The notes beneath the pieces are model-generated. The model did not search any database. It saw nothing but the letters and a program-made list of their open reading frames with translations, and was not told the origin of the DNA. Positions 17,415-25,731 of a stretch of 47,229 bases of DNA are shown here, piece after piece. Each line of letters opens with the position of its first letter. Position 1 is the stretch's first letter. The stretch spans positions 1 through 47,229 of the forward strand of contig QMOQ01000003.1 of assembly GCA_003650285.1 (NCBI GenBank), read 5' to 3'. A program made the translations under genes and the position numbers. The stretch comes from Caldisericota bacterium. Lineage in GTDB: Bacteria > Caldisericota > Caldisericia > Caldisericales > Caldisericaceae.

Positions 17415-18412
17415 TTTTTCGATACCTCCTTGGCGTTTTCTATGGGGTTGAAACATCTTACCAAATGGCCTGGTTTAATTTCTTTAAGTTCCGGCATTTG
17501 TTTCCTGCAAATGTCTGTCGCAAATGGACATCTTGGATGAAAATAGCATCCTTTTGGCATGTTATGTGGGCTTGGTATCATTCCTTCAATTGCAAGTAGT
17601 GGTTGTTTTGTTTTTTTGGTGATTAAGCTTGGTATGGATTTCAGAAGCCCATATGTGTAAGGGTGTCTCGGATCTTTAAATATATTTTTTACAGATGAGT
17701 ATTCTACAATTTTTCCCATATAAGCTACTGCGACGGTATCTGCCATTTCAGCAACAAGTGCAAGGTCATGTGTGATAAAAAGAATAGCTGCTTCAATTTT
17801 TTTCTGCAAATCTTTCATTAGTTCCAGAATTTGTGCTTGAATTGTTACGTCCAGTGCAGTTGTTGCTTCATCAGAAATAAGGAGGTCTGGATTACAAGAC
17901 AGCGCCATAGCAATCATTGCTCTTTGTCTCATTCCGCCGCTCATCTCATGCGGGTATTCATTGAATCGTTTTTCCGGATCAGGGATACCTACGAGTTCAA
18001 GCATTTTTACTGTTTTCTTTTTCGCTTCTTCCTCATTTACATCCTGGTGTATAAGAATTGCTTCCATAACCTGATTTCCGATAGTATATACGGGATTCAA
18101 TGCGGTCATTGGCTCCTGAAATATCATTGCTATTTCTGAACCTCTGATTTTTCTCATTTCTTCTTCACTTTTTTTAAGAAGGTCTTCTCCTTTAAATATT
18201 ACTTCTCCTCCCGCGTTTTTACCGGGTTGATCAACTAATCTAAGAATTGAAAGTGATGCTACGCTTTTGCCGCACCCACTTTCCCCTACGAGACCCAAAA
18301 CTTCGCTTTTATGAAGCTTTAGATTTATACCATCAACTGCTTTTACTATTCCAGTGTCCGTGTAGAAGTATGTTTTTAAGTCTTTTATTTCTAATAAAAG
18401 TTCTTTTTTCAT
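17411..18412 (-). CDS. oppD: Oligopeptide/dipeptide ABC transporter ATP-binding protein OppD-like
   Basis: First ATPase of the peptide importer, on the inner face of the membrane. 333 aa with Walker A GESGCGKSV, Q-loop MIFQEPMTALNP, signature MSGGMRQRAMIAMALS, Walker B LLISDEATTALD and the C-terminal oligo_HPY region KGCYFHPRCPFATDIC. It pairs with OppF to drive OppB/OppC and lies 11 bases downstream of oppC in the same unit. Confidence 0.94.
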   Translation of the reverse strand: MKKELLLEIKDLKTYFYTDTGIVKAVDGINLKLHKSEVLGLVGESGCGKSVASLSILRLVDQPGKNAGGEVIFKGEDLLKKSEEEMRKIRGSEIAMIFQEPMTALNPVYTIGNQVMEAILIHQDVNEEEAKKKTVKMLELVGIPDPEKRFNEYPHEMSGGMRQRAMIAMALSCNPDLLISDEATTALDVTIQAQILELMKDLQKKIEAAILFITHDLALVAEMADTVAVAYMGKIVEYSSVKNIFKDPRHPYTYGLLKSIPSLITKKTKQPLLAIEGMIPSPHNMPKGCYFHPRCPFATDICRKQMPELKEIKPGHLVRCFNPIENAKEVSKK

Positions 18413-18423
18413 TTTTCTCTCTC

Positions 18424-19308
18424 CTACCTATAAAGTTTCGGGTCCAATGCATCACGCAGACCATCACCTATAAAGTTAAACGAAAGAACTGTCAAGAAGA
18501 TCATTATACCTGGCCATATAACTAAACGAGGAGCTAAGAAGATATCTTGTTGGGAGTTAGTTAGCATGTTACCCCACGTGGGCGTACTGGGAGGAACACC
18601 TAACCCAAGAAAACTTAAGCCGGCTTCAGATAAAATAGCACCTCCAACAGTCAGTGTCATAGAAACTAAAATAGGGGCCATTGTATTTGGTAAAAGATGT
18701 CTGAAAATAATCCTGGCATTACTTACGCCTATAGCTTTAGCAGCCTCAGTATATTCATTTTCCTTTAAAGATAAATACATTCCTCTAACAATCCTTGCAT
18801 TTGTCATCCATCCTAAGAAGGAAAAAACTAGAATAATATTAAGAACTCCTTGTCCCATTAATTTTGCAAGAGCCATATAAATTGGAAAGGCGGGAACTGA
18901 GAGAAAAGCATCTGTAATTCTCATTAAAATATTGTCGGCTAGTCCTCCATAATATCCTGCAACAGCACCAACTATAATTCCGAAAATAGCAGGGATAATG
19001 GCAGCTGAAAAACCAACAATCAAAGAAATTCTTCCTCCATACATCAATCTCGTAAAAAGGTCGTGTCCCATGCTATCAGTACCTAATAAATATTGAGAAT
19101 TCGGAGAACCATACAAGTAAGAAAAGTCGCTAAAAGTAGATCCGTACTCGAAAAACAAAGGGACAATAAAACTAAAAATTACAATTGATCCAACAGATAT
19201 TAATCCAATGATTGCTAATTTATGCTTCAAAAATCTTTTAGTGACTCTTGAAAGATAACTTTCTGGTTTTGATTCGGTAAATTGTACTTCAGTTCTTAAT
19301 GTGCTCAT
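18424..19308 (-). CDS. oppC: Oligopeptide/dipeptide ABC transporter permease OppC-like
   Basis: 294 aa inner-membrane permease. It has the N-terminal OppC leader helix (FLKHKLAIIGLISVGSIVIFSFIVPLFF), then the binding-protein-dependent transport domain with the conserved EAAKAIGVSNARIIFRHLLPN loop (EAA motif contacting the ATPase) and GLSFLGLGVPPSTPTWGNML, characteristic of DppC/OppC. The ten-base gap to oppB contains an AGGAGG ribosome binding site. Confidence 0.94.
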   Translation of the reverse strand: MSTLRTEVQFTESKPESYLSRVTKRFLKHKLAIIGLISVGSIVIFSFIVPLFFEYGSTFSDFSYLYGSPNSQYLLGTDSMGHDLFTRLMYGGRISLIVGFSAAIIPAIFGIIVGAVAGYYGGLADNILMRITDAFLSVPAFPIYMALAKLMGQGVLNIILVFSFLGWMTNARIVRGMYLSLKENEYTEAAKAIGVSNARIIFRHLLPNTMAPILVSMTLTVGGAILSEAGLSFLGLGVPPSTPTWGNMLTNSQQDIFLAPRLVIWPGIMIFLTVLSFNFIGDGLRDALDPKLYR

Positions 19309-19318
19309 TAAATCCTCC

Positions 19319-20287
19319 TTAACTATACCTTATTCGTGGATCTGCTATAGCATAAAGTAAATCTGCCCCAAAATTACAAATTACAACAAGAATAGCGAGC
19401 ACCATTAAAGTACCCATAGCTAAAAATGTATCAGAATTTATTATTGCAGTGTAAAGCAACCTTCCGACGCCAAACATTGAAAAAACAGTTTCTGTTAGAA
19501 CAGCACCTCCAAACAACATCGGAATAGAGAGCATAAGGAGGGTTATCACTGGAATTAAAGCGTTTCTTAATGCATGTTTATATATTACTGTTCTTTCAGG
19601 CAAGCCCTTGGCACGTGCTGTTCTGACATAATCTTGCCTAAGAACCTCCAGCATAGATGATCTTGTATACCGCGTCCAAGACGCCATTCCTTGCAAACCT
19701 AAAGCTATTGCAGGCAGAATAAGATATTTAAGGTGATCTAAAGATCTCATGAAAAAATTAGCCGTATCCATTCCTACTGAAGAATACCCACCAATTGGTA
19801 GCCATCCAAGTTTTACTCCAAATAAAAGCATTAACATTAGACCAAACCAAAAAATAGGCATTGCCATTCCGAAAAAAGCAAGGGCAGTGGCAACATAATC
19901 GAGAAAAGAATATTGCTTCAGTGCTGAATATATACCGACCGGGATGGATACAATCAACGAGAGTAGAAATGAAAGTCCCATTAGTGATAGAGTGACAGGC
20001 AGTCTGCTTTTGATAAGTTGTATAACAGGATCATGGTATTCTCTTGAATATCCCCATTGTCCCATGACAAAGGCTTTTAACCAATAAAAGTATCTCGCCA
20101 GCAAAGGCTTATCCATGCCATAAATCCTTTCTAATTTTTTAATTATCTCAGGAGTAATTCTTGGATTGCCAGCAACAAGTGATCTCAGGCTGTTCCCTGT
20201 CAGAGAAAGCACCATGAAGATAAAAAATGAAATTATTAGCATGAGTGGTATTAATTGTAGCATTCTTCTAGTTATGTAAGTTCTCAC
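19319..20287 (-). CDS. oppB: Oligopeptide/dipeptide ABC transporter permease OppB-like
   Basis: 322 aa permease with the OppB/DppB layout: an N-terminal helix (MLQLIPLMLIISFFIFMVLSL), a periplasmic loop ending in YGMDKPLLARYFYWLK, and a core with VRTARAKGLPERTVIYKHALRNALIPV (EAA loop) and VFSMFGVGRLLYTAI. It is separated from the binding-protein gene by a strong hairpin. Confidence 0.94.
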   Translation of the reverse strand: MRTYITRRMLQLIPLMLIISFFIFMVLSLTGNSLRSLVAGNPRITPEIIKKLERIYGMDKPLLARYFYWLKAFVMGQWGYSREYHDPVIQLIKSRLPVTLSLMGLSFLLSLIVSIPVGIYSALKQYSFLDYVATALAFFGMAMPIFWFGLMLMLLFGVKLGWLPIGGYSSVGMDTANFFMRSLDHLKYLILPAIALGLQGMASWTRYTRSSMLEVLRQDYVRTARAKGLPERTVIYKHALRNALIPVITLLMLSIPMLFGGAVLTETVFSMFGVGRLLYTAIINSDTFLAMGTLMVLAILVVICNFGADLLYAIADPRIRYS

Positions 20288-20317
20288 TTTATCCTCCGTT
20301 ATGAAAAGATTTTAAAA

Positions 20318-20348
20318 ATACCAGCGGACTATGAAAGTCCGCTGGTAT
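20318..20348 (-). terminator. Hairpin between the binding-protein gene and oppB (partial terminator/attenuator)
   Basis: ATACCAGCGGACT, the loop ATGAA (as read on the + strand), then AGTCCGCTGGTAT give a perfect 13-bp stem. On the - strand it is followed by TTTTTAAAA. Hairpins here often allow more binding protein than permease to be made; that role is inferred. Confidence 0.8.
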
Positions 20349-20373
20349 TCAAGATAATTTTTTTTGGTTCTAA

Positions 20374-22599
20374 TTATTCTTTATAAACAAACGGGAAATC
20401 TGATGTCCAGGTTTTATAAGGAAATGGTTTGTAGGATTTTACGCTGGTAGATATATAAGTATGGTCTACCCAGGTAACCAGGAAAAGAGCAGGAAGTTGA
20501 TCTGTCCAAACTTTCATTGCTATTTTCAAATTCGGGATTAATTTACTCATTTGCACAGTACTGTTTGCAGCCGAAATTGCCGCATCGTATTCAGAATTAC
20601 TCCATCTGCTGTAGTTACCAGTATTATAATCATTTTCTGCTGTAGGAATTTCGCTTGTGTGGTAAATTTGAATTGCTCCTGAAGTAAGATCAAACGGCGA
20701 GCCGCCTCCCCATGCAAAAACAGTAGCCTGGAAATTACCCATAGGAACTGTTTCTGTCATCGCAACGCCCCAGGAAATTGACTTTGTCGTTATACCAACA
20801 CCTATTTTTTTCCACTGCTTAGTTAATACTTCTGCGGTTTGTGCTCTGGCTGGTTTTTCTGGAGAAATAGTAAATTCAATTACAAGTTTTTCTCCGTTTT
20901 TATATCTATAGCCGTCTGTTCCTAATACCCATCCTGCTTCATCTAACAGTTCATTTGCTCTATCGGGATTATATGGATACATTGTTACTAATGAGGGATT
21001 CCAAACTGCTAAGTTATCAAACCAATCATAAGCAGGAGTAAAGGTTCCAAGATAAACAACTTTACTAATCTCGTCTCTGTCTGTAGCATAAGCTAAGGCT
21101 TTTCTTACCCTTAAATCAGATAAGACTGGATCCTGTGTATTCCAGGTTATTTGTTCACGGTATGTCGAAGGCACATACTCTACATGTATGCTATCTCCCA
21201 TTTTTTCTTTTATCATGCTAGCTTGTGCAGCTGAAGAACCAGTATTAACGGCAATATCAACACTTTTAGCAAGTAAATTAGCCATAATTGTATTAGTATT
21301 TGGGATTACATACTGAATGATTTTCTTTGATACAGGTTCTCCATAGTACCAATTAGGGTTAGCCTCAAACTCAAGTCTTTCACCTTTCATCCATTTTGTT
21401 AGTACATATGGGCCATGTCCGACTGGATTATCCCAATAAGGATCATTTGCTAATGCTCCGGGATTTTGTTCAAATCTTTCGCGAAGAATATGTTCAGGAT
21501 ACATCAAAGTCATAACATAATATGGCTCCAAATCCGCTTCTTTAAAGTAATAAGTAATAGTGTAATCATCGGGTGTTTCTATTTTCTCTACCTTTAAATC
21601 TACAACATTGTAGGTAATAGGAACGTCAGGATGAGTTCTTACTTCCCATCCAAATTTTGCATCTGCTGAGGTAATTGGGTGACCATCAGCCCATTTAAGG
21701 CCTTTCCTGAGCCTGAAGGTGACTTTCATTGTTTCAACACCATCTACTTCGTTAACTACCCATAAACCGTTTTCCTGAGAAGGAACCTCTCTAATCATGC
21801 TGGGATACAAAACTGCTGGGTTTTCGTCTAATCCAATCGCTCCATCGAAAATAAGTGCCGTAGAATCAACACCTACTGCAAAATTTGCAAACTCTTGACC
21901 TGCAAGGTCGCCTGGTTCTTGAGATTCGGCAAAAGTCAGAACTGGTGTATCTTTTGGGGGGACAATCAACATATATACACTATTTGCACATTCAGCTCGA
22001 GTAGCACTTTTAATAGGTGCTATTAATCTCCCTTTTCTATAATTTAACATTTGAATTGTGGGTTGATAAGCCAAAGTTACGGCGCCATAGGCCCACTTTG
22101 CAACTTTTTGTTCATCATTAGCCATTGCTATCGGCTGTTCTAGAGTTGCATTTAAACTTAAAGATTCGCTTTCTTTGCCGATAACCCTAATCCCGAGAAC
22201 AGCTAGTTCTTGTCTTGTGATATTTCTTGTTGGACCAAAGGTACCATCCGGATAGCCTAGTATGTATCCTGCTTTTGCTGCTGCCTCTACATAACCATAC
22301 GACCAGCGGCTTTTTGAAACATCCGGGAATGTGGGCGTGGAAGGACTATAAAGACTAAGGTCTTTTGCCACAACAATCATTTTTGCAAATTGCTCACGTG
22401 TTACAGGATCTTCCGGCTTAAATGTTCCATCCGGGAAACCTACTATTACTTCTTGTGCAACAAGGTAGTCAATATGTTCTTTTGCCCAGTAATCTGTTGG
22501 AATATCCGGGAAACCTGCTGCGGTCGTTAAAGCCGGCCTTACCGCAAAGAAGACCAACACCATCATTACTGCAAGTGTTAAAGCTAATACTTTTTTCAT
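20374..22599 (-). CDS. Extracellular peptide-binding protein (SBP_bac_5) with three N-terminal SLH domains
   Basis: 741 aa. A Sec signal peptide (residues ~1-28, KKVLALTLAVMMVLVFFAV) has no lipobox Cys, so this is not a lipoprotein. Three SLH domains follow: FPDIPTDYWAKEHIDYL..GFPDGTFKP (about 29-75), FPDVSKSRWSYGYVEAA..GYPDGTFGP (about 90-140) and a weaker one near 160-215 (KVAKWAYGAVTLAY). From about residue 225 it is an OppA/DppA-type solute-binding protein (LRKGLKWADGHPITSADAKFGWE, DPYWDNPVGHGPYVLTKW). SLH domains bind cell-wall polymers or peptidoglycan, so they probably replace the lipid anchor. It is the first gene of the opp unit, with AAAGGAGG before the ATG. The solute is probably peptide but some relatives bind sugars or nickel. 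Confidence 0.9.
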   Translation of the reverse strand: MKKVLALTLAVMMVLVFFAVRPALTTAAGFPDIPTDYWAKEHIDYLVAQEVIVGFPDGTFKPEDPVTREQFAKMIVVAKDLSLYSPSTPTFPDVSKSRWSYGYVEAAAKAGYILGYPDGTFGPTRNITRQELAVLGIRVIGKESESLSLNATLEQPIAMANDEQKVAKWAYGAVTLAYQPTIQMLNYRKGRLIAPIKSATRAECANSVYMLIVPPKDTPVLTFAESQEPGDLAGQEFANFAVGVDSTALIFDGAIGLDENPAVLYPSMIREVPSQENGLWVVNEVDGVETMKVTFRLRKGLKWADGHPITSADAKFGWEVRTHPDVPITYNVVDLKVEKIETPDDYTITYYFKEADLEPYYVMTLMYPEHILRERFEQNPGALANDPYWDNPVGHGPYVLTKWMKGERLEFEANPNWYYGEPVSKKIIQYVIPNTNTIMANLLAKSVDIAVNTGSSAAQASMIKEKMGDSIHVEYVPSTYREQITWNTQDPVLSDLRVRKALAYATDRDEISKVVYLGTFTPAYDWFDNLAVWNPSLVTMYPYNPDRANELLDEAGWVLGTDGYRYKNGEKLVIEFTISPEKPARAQTAEVLTKQWKKIGVGITTKSISWGVAMTETVPMGNFQATVFAWGGGSPFDLTSGAIQIYHTSEIPTAENDYNTGNYSRWSNSEYDAAISAANSTVQMSKLIPNLKIAMKVWTDQLPALFLVTWVDHTYISTSVKSYKPFPYKTWTSDFPFVYKE

Positions 22600-22687
22600 A
22601 CTTTTTCCTCCTTTAAGATTTGTTTTTTCTTACTTCTTTTTACATTCTTTTTACATTCTTTGCCTGTTTTCACCTCCTCAAATGAAA

Positions 22688-23164
22688 TTATCGAAACATC
22701 ATTTGGTTTAATGACCAATAAAGGGTAGCATAATTTTCTTTATTTTGCAAAATTTCAATGCTTTGCTTATTTATTTTTTTACCTTCTACTTTTACTATAT
22801 CATTGTTTTTTATTACAACTGGGTTTATAATTTGTTTTGGTGTTTTTAATCCTGTAAAGCTTGCTATAACAAGCAGCACCGAGGCGAATCCAATGGCAAA
22901 TCTTGTAAACCTTGTTTTTTTCAGCTTTCTTAGTTCGTTATTTACTAATTTGTCTCTTTTGAGTTGAGATAAAAGTGTTTCTTCGAGATTATTGCGAAAA
23001 TTGTTATCAGGAGCTTCGTCTCCCTTTTTGAGAAATAGTGCAATATCAGCCATGGATAAAAGATCCACATCATTATTTAGCTCTTTATAGCTTGGAGATT
23101 TCTCTTCCATTAGGTTCTCTATAAAGTTTGAAATGCTTTGTTCTTTTTCCTTATTGATTTGCAT
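22688..23164 (-). CDS. Probable anti-sigma factor (single-pass membrane protein)
   Basis: 158 aa. A charged cytoplasmic N-terminal region of ~85 residues precedes a basic stretch (RKLKKTRFTRF), one membrane helix (AIGFASVLLVIASFTGL) and a short outer tail. There is no HxxxCxxC zinc motif of classical ZAS anti-sigma factors, and I recognise no family. The call rests on its 14-base overlap with the ECF sigma gene upstream and on topology typical of anti-sigma factors. It is 89 bases before the SLH-binding-protein gene on the same strand. Confidence 0.6.
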   Translation of the reverse strand: MQINKEKEQSISNFIENLMEEKSPSYKELNNDVDLLSMADIALFLKKGDEAPDNNFRNNLEETLLSQLKRDKLVNNELRKLKKTRFTRFAIGFASVLLVIASFTGLKTPKQIINPVVIKNNDIVKVEGKKINKQSIEILQNKENYATLYWSLNQMMFR

Positions 23165-23723
23165 TTTTTATTCTCTCCTTAACTCTTTCTTTTAAGGTGC
23201 TCAATGCTCTAAATTGCATTACCTTTATAGCCCCTTCATTTTTCCCGAGTGTTGCAGCAATTTCGCGAATACATTTTTTCTTAAAGAACCTTAATTTAAT
23301 AATTTCTTGATACTGTTTTGGAATTTTCTGCAACTCTTCGTTAATTATTTCTTCTATTTCCTTTCTCTCTATCATAATGTATGGGTCATCAATTGGCGGA
23401 AGCAGCACATTTCCCCATTTTTCTTCAAGTGGAAGAATTTCTATCCCTGCATTTTTTCTAAACAGATCTCTTATAGTGTTTCGCTCTATGCTGTATACCC
23501 AAATATCTAATCCTTCGTTCATCCTGCTTTCATATGTATTTAAATGTTTAAAAATTTTAAAAAATGTTTCTGACGTAATATCCTCAGCTTGCTCCCTGTT
23601 TTGTAATTTCCTATAAGCATACTTATATATTTTAGGGAAAAACATTTTATAAAATTCTCTAAATGCTTTTTCATCTCCTGAAACAATTTTCTTAACAAAA
23701 ATAATTTCTTCTCTTTTTTCCAA
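23151..23723 (-). CDS. ECF-type RNA polymerase sigma factor
   Basis: 190 aa. Region 2 is FREFYKMFFPKIYKYAYRKLQNREQAEDITSETFFKIFKHL (core binding and -10 recognition). Region 4 is IPKQYQEIIKLRFFKKKCIREIAATLGKNEGAIKVMQFRALSTLKE (helix-turn-helix for the -35). Regions 1 and 3 are missing, as expected for group 4 sigma factors. The start is a TTG at 23723 with AGGTGAGG just before it; a GTG at 23731 is in another frame. It sits between the ftsZ-side genes and the peptide transporter, and its target promoters are unknown. Confidence 0.9.
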   Translation of the reverse strand: MEKREEIIFVKKIVSGDEKAFREFYKMFFPKIYKYAYRKLQNREQAEDITSETFFKIFKHLNTYESRMNEGLDIWVYSIERNTIRDLFRKNAGIEILPLEEKWGNVLLPPIDDPYIMIERKEIEEIINEELQKIPKQYQEIIKLRFFKKKCIREIAATLGKNEGAIKVMQFRALSTLKERVKERIKNANQ

Positions 23724-23769
23724 TTCCTCACCTATATAAACGTAATTTTTTAAAAAAGGTTACACTTTC

Positions 23770-24657
23770 TCATTTTCCCGTTTCGTTTATAATTTCTCCT
23801 TCTCTCACTATATGTGGTGTTCTTACAACGGTGATAGCGTTTCGGGTGTCCGGTATTTCTGCAACGATTTTTTCTGCATCTCTATAAATGTGTGTTTCCA
23901 TAAATTGTACTTTTTCCCCGGTCAATACATAGATACCTGTTTCCCCGTCTTTCTGTACTATATCTTTCTCTCCAATAATTATTCCATTTGTCTTGGTATA
24001 TTGTACCAAAAAAATATTTTTGTTCAATATTGACTCCAAATAGTCATATACTTTGCATACAACAAATTTGTTTCCTCTGAAAATAATGTTTCCCTCTATA
24101 AGTATATTATTTTGGAATTGGTCGAAGTATAGCGTATTTATATCCTCAGGAATATTTATATTTTCAAGATACAGATACGCAAATTCATTTGGAATAATTG
24201 TCGCAGCTATTTCTCCGTAATGTATAAATTCTCCAGGATAGATTGTATCAAGTTCATTTTTATTTATTGGATTATTCTTTAAATCTGGCGGAAAATCAAA
24301 ATCATAATTTTCATATCGAGCCCATTGCAAGATCCCTTTTCCGGGAGATAATAAATCTACTACAATTTCTTTATCTTTAATTTTCCCTATGACTTCGTTT
24401 TTAGTAACAAATATCCCATCTTCTATAATTGGTTCTAATATTCCATCTATTTGTGCAAAAGCAGGCTTCATATCGAACAATACGAACCCTTCAGCCCTGA
24501 TCTTTAACCAGATGGTTTGTACTTTGATATTTTCTGCTTGAATATGAGAAGTTTTGGAATAAGCAAGAATATTGCTTCCAGCAGAGACAATGAGAATTAT
24601 AGACAAAAGACATAAGGAAATATTTACAAGTAATTTTATTCCCGATAGCTGATTCAT
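23770..24657 (-). CDS. Membrane-anchored HlyD-like protein next to ftsZ, function unknown
   Basis: 295 aa. One N-terminal membrane helix (residues ~9-30, LLVNISLCLLSIILIVSAGSNIL) precedes an outer domain. Residues ~60-120 (AQIDGILEPIIEDGIFVTKNEVIGKI, then VVDLLSPGKGIL) look like the lipoyl-type hairpin of HlyD/membrane-fusion proteins. The end (GEKVQFMETHIYRDAEKIVAEIP, VVRTPHIVREGEII) resembles the barrel domain of that fold. There is no coiled-coil hairpin and no transporter beside it. The ATG follows the ftsZ stop with no gap, so it is probably co-expressed with division genes. I recall HlyD-like proteins near division genes in some Clostridia, not verified here. A division role is inferred only from position. 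Confidence 0.6.
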   Translation of the reverse strand: MNQLSGIKLLVNISLCLLSIILIVSAGSNILAYSKTSHIQAENIKVQTIWLKIRAEGFVLFDMKPAFAQIDGILEPIIEDGIFVTKNEVIGKIKDKEIVVDLLSPGKGILQWARYENYDFDFPPDLKNNPINKNELDTIYPGEFIHYGEIAATIIPNEFAYLYLENINIPEDINTLYFDQFQNNILIEGNIIFRGNKFVVCKVYDYLESILNKNIFLVQYTKTNGIIIGEKDIVQKDGETGIYVLTGEKVQFMETHIYRDAEKIVAEIPDTRNAITVVRTPHIVREGEIINETGK

Positions 24658-25713
24658 TTATTCAGTTGTTTTCTTTCTTCTTATAAATGCAGGAGTTTCA
24701 AAATTACCTATATCGATACTTTCGCTATCAATATTAAGTACTTTCATTTTTTTACTTATTTGAGCAGATTTGTCAAAACCAGCGGCAATTACAGAAATAT
24801 AGATCTCATCTGTAAGTGATTCGTCTATTGCTGTACCAAAGATTATATTTGCATCAGGAGAAGCCGATTCGGTTATTACTTTTGTGGCTTCATCTACTTC
24901 AAACAGTGTGAGGTCTTTGCCTCCCGTGATGTTGTAGAGAACTCTGTCTGCTCCAGTCAAAGAAAATTCCAATAGTGGGCTTTTTATTGCTGCTCTTGCA
25001 GCTTCTGTTGCTCTATTTTCTCCATGCCCGTTTCCCATGCCGAGCCATGCTGTTCCGGCATCTTTAAGTGTTGTTTTAACATCTGCAAAGTCTACATTGA
25101 CCAGACCTGGCATTGTAATAAGATCTGAGATGCTTCTTACTGCATGATACAATATATTATCTGCTAATTTGAAGGCGTCGTTGATCGTAGTTTTTTTATC
25201 CACGAGTTTTAATAATCTGTCGTTTGATATTGTTATGACAGTGTCTACCCCCGGTGTAAGCTCTTTTATTCCATTTTCTGCAACTTCCATTCTTTTTCTT
25301 CCTTCAAATTTAAAGGGTTTTGTTACTATTGCTATTGTGAGGATGTTCATTTCTTTTGCAATGGATGCTATAATAGGGGAAGCCCCAGTACCAGTACCTC
25401 CGCCCATACCAGCTGTGACAAATACAAGATCGGTACCCTCTAAAATTTTTTTAAGCTCTTCCTTGCTTTCCTCCGCAGATATCTTTCCTATTTCAGGATA
25501 AGAACCTGCACCCAATCCTCCCGTTGTTCTTGCGCCTATCTGCACTTTTTTTTCTGCTTTGTTTAATGCAAGTACCTGTACATCAGTGTTTATTGCGATA
25601 AATTCTACTCCTTTTATTCCTTCATCCATCATTCTATTTATGGCATTGCTTCCTCCGCCACCAATACCTATTACACGAATTTTTGCTTGGGCGCTTACCC
25701 ACGGATCTAGCAT
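24658..25713 (-). CDS. ftsZ: Cell division GTPase FtsZ
   Basis: Tubulin-like GTPase that forms the Z-ring at midcell. 351 aa. Motifs are IRVIGIGGGGSNAINRMM (nucleotide binding), AINTDVQVL, AGMGGGTGTGASPIIA (tubulin signature), and a synergy region with DFADVKTTLKDAGTAWLGMG. The C-terminus NFETPAFIRRKK is the conserved peptide that binds FtsA and other partners; the linker before it is short. The ATG has GGAGG eight bases upstream, within the 18-base gap after ftsA. Confidence 0.98.
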   Translation of the reverse strand: MLDPWVSAQAKIRVIGIGGGGSNAINRMMDEGIKGVEFIAINTDVQVLALNKAEKKVQIGARTTGGLGAGSYPEIGKISAEESKEELKKILEGTDLVFVTAGMGGGTGTGASPIIASIAKEMNILTIAIVTKPFKFEGRKRMEVAENGIKELTPGVDTVITISNDRLLKLVDKKTTINDAFKLADNILYHAVRSISDLITMPGLVNVDFADVKTTLKDAGTAWLGMGNGHGENRATEAARAAIKSPLLEFSLTGADRVLYNITGGKDLTLFEVDEATKVITESASPDANIIFGTAIDESLTDEIYISVIAAGFDKSAQISKKMKVLNIDSESIDIGNFETPAFIRRKKTTE

Positions 25714-25731
25714 TATTATCAGCCTCCTTTA

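Noticed and set aside
22637-22680. Ribosome-binding-like GAGGAGGTGA on the - strand before SLH-binding-protein gene, followed by two ATGTAA start-stop units in a short direct repeat
   Set aside because: No ORF of meaningful length begins at a proper distance, and the SLH gene has its own AAAGGAGG; no regulatory peptide can be supported.
23724-23769. T/A-rich inverted stretch (TTTTTTAAAAAA) as a terminator between the HlyD-like gene and the sigma gene
   Set aside because: The stem is only A-T pairs and too weak to call.
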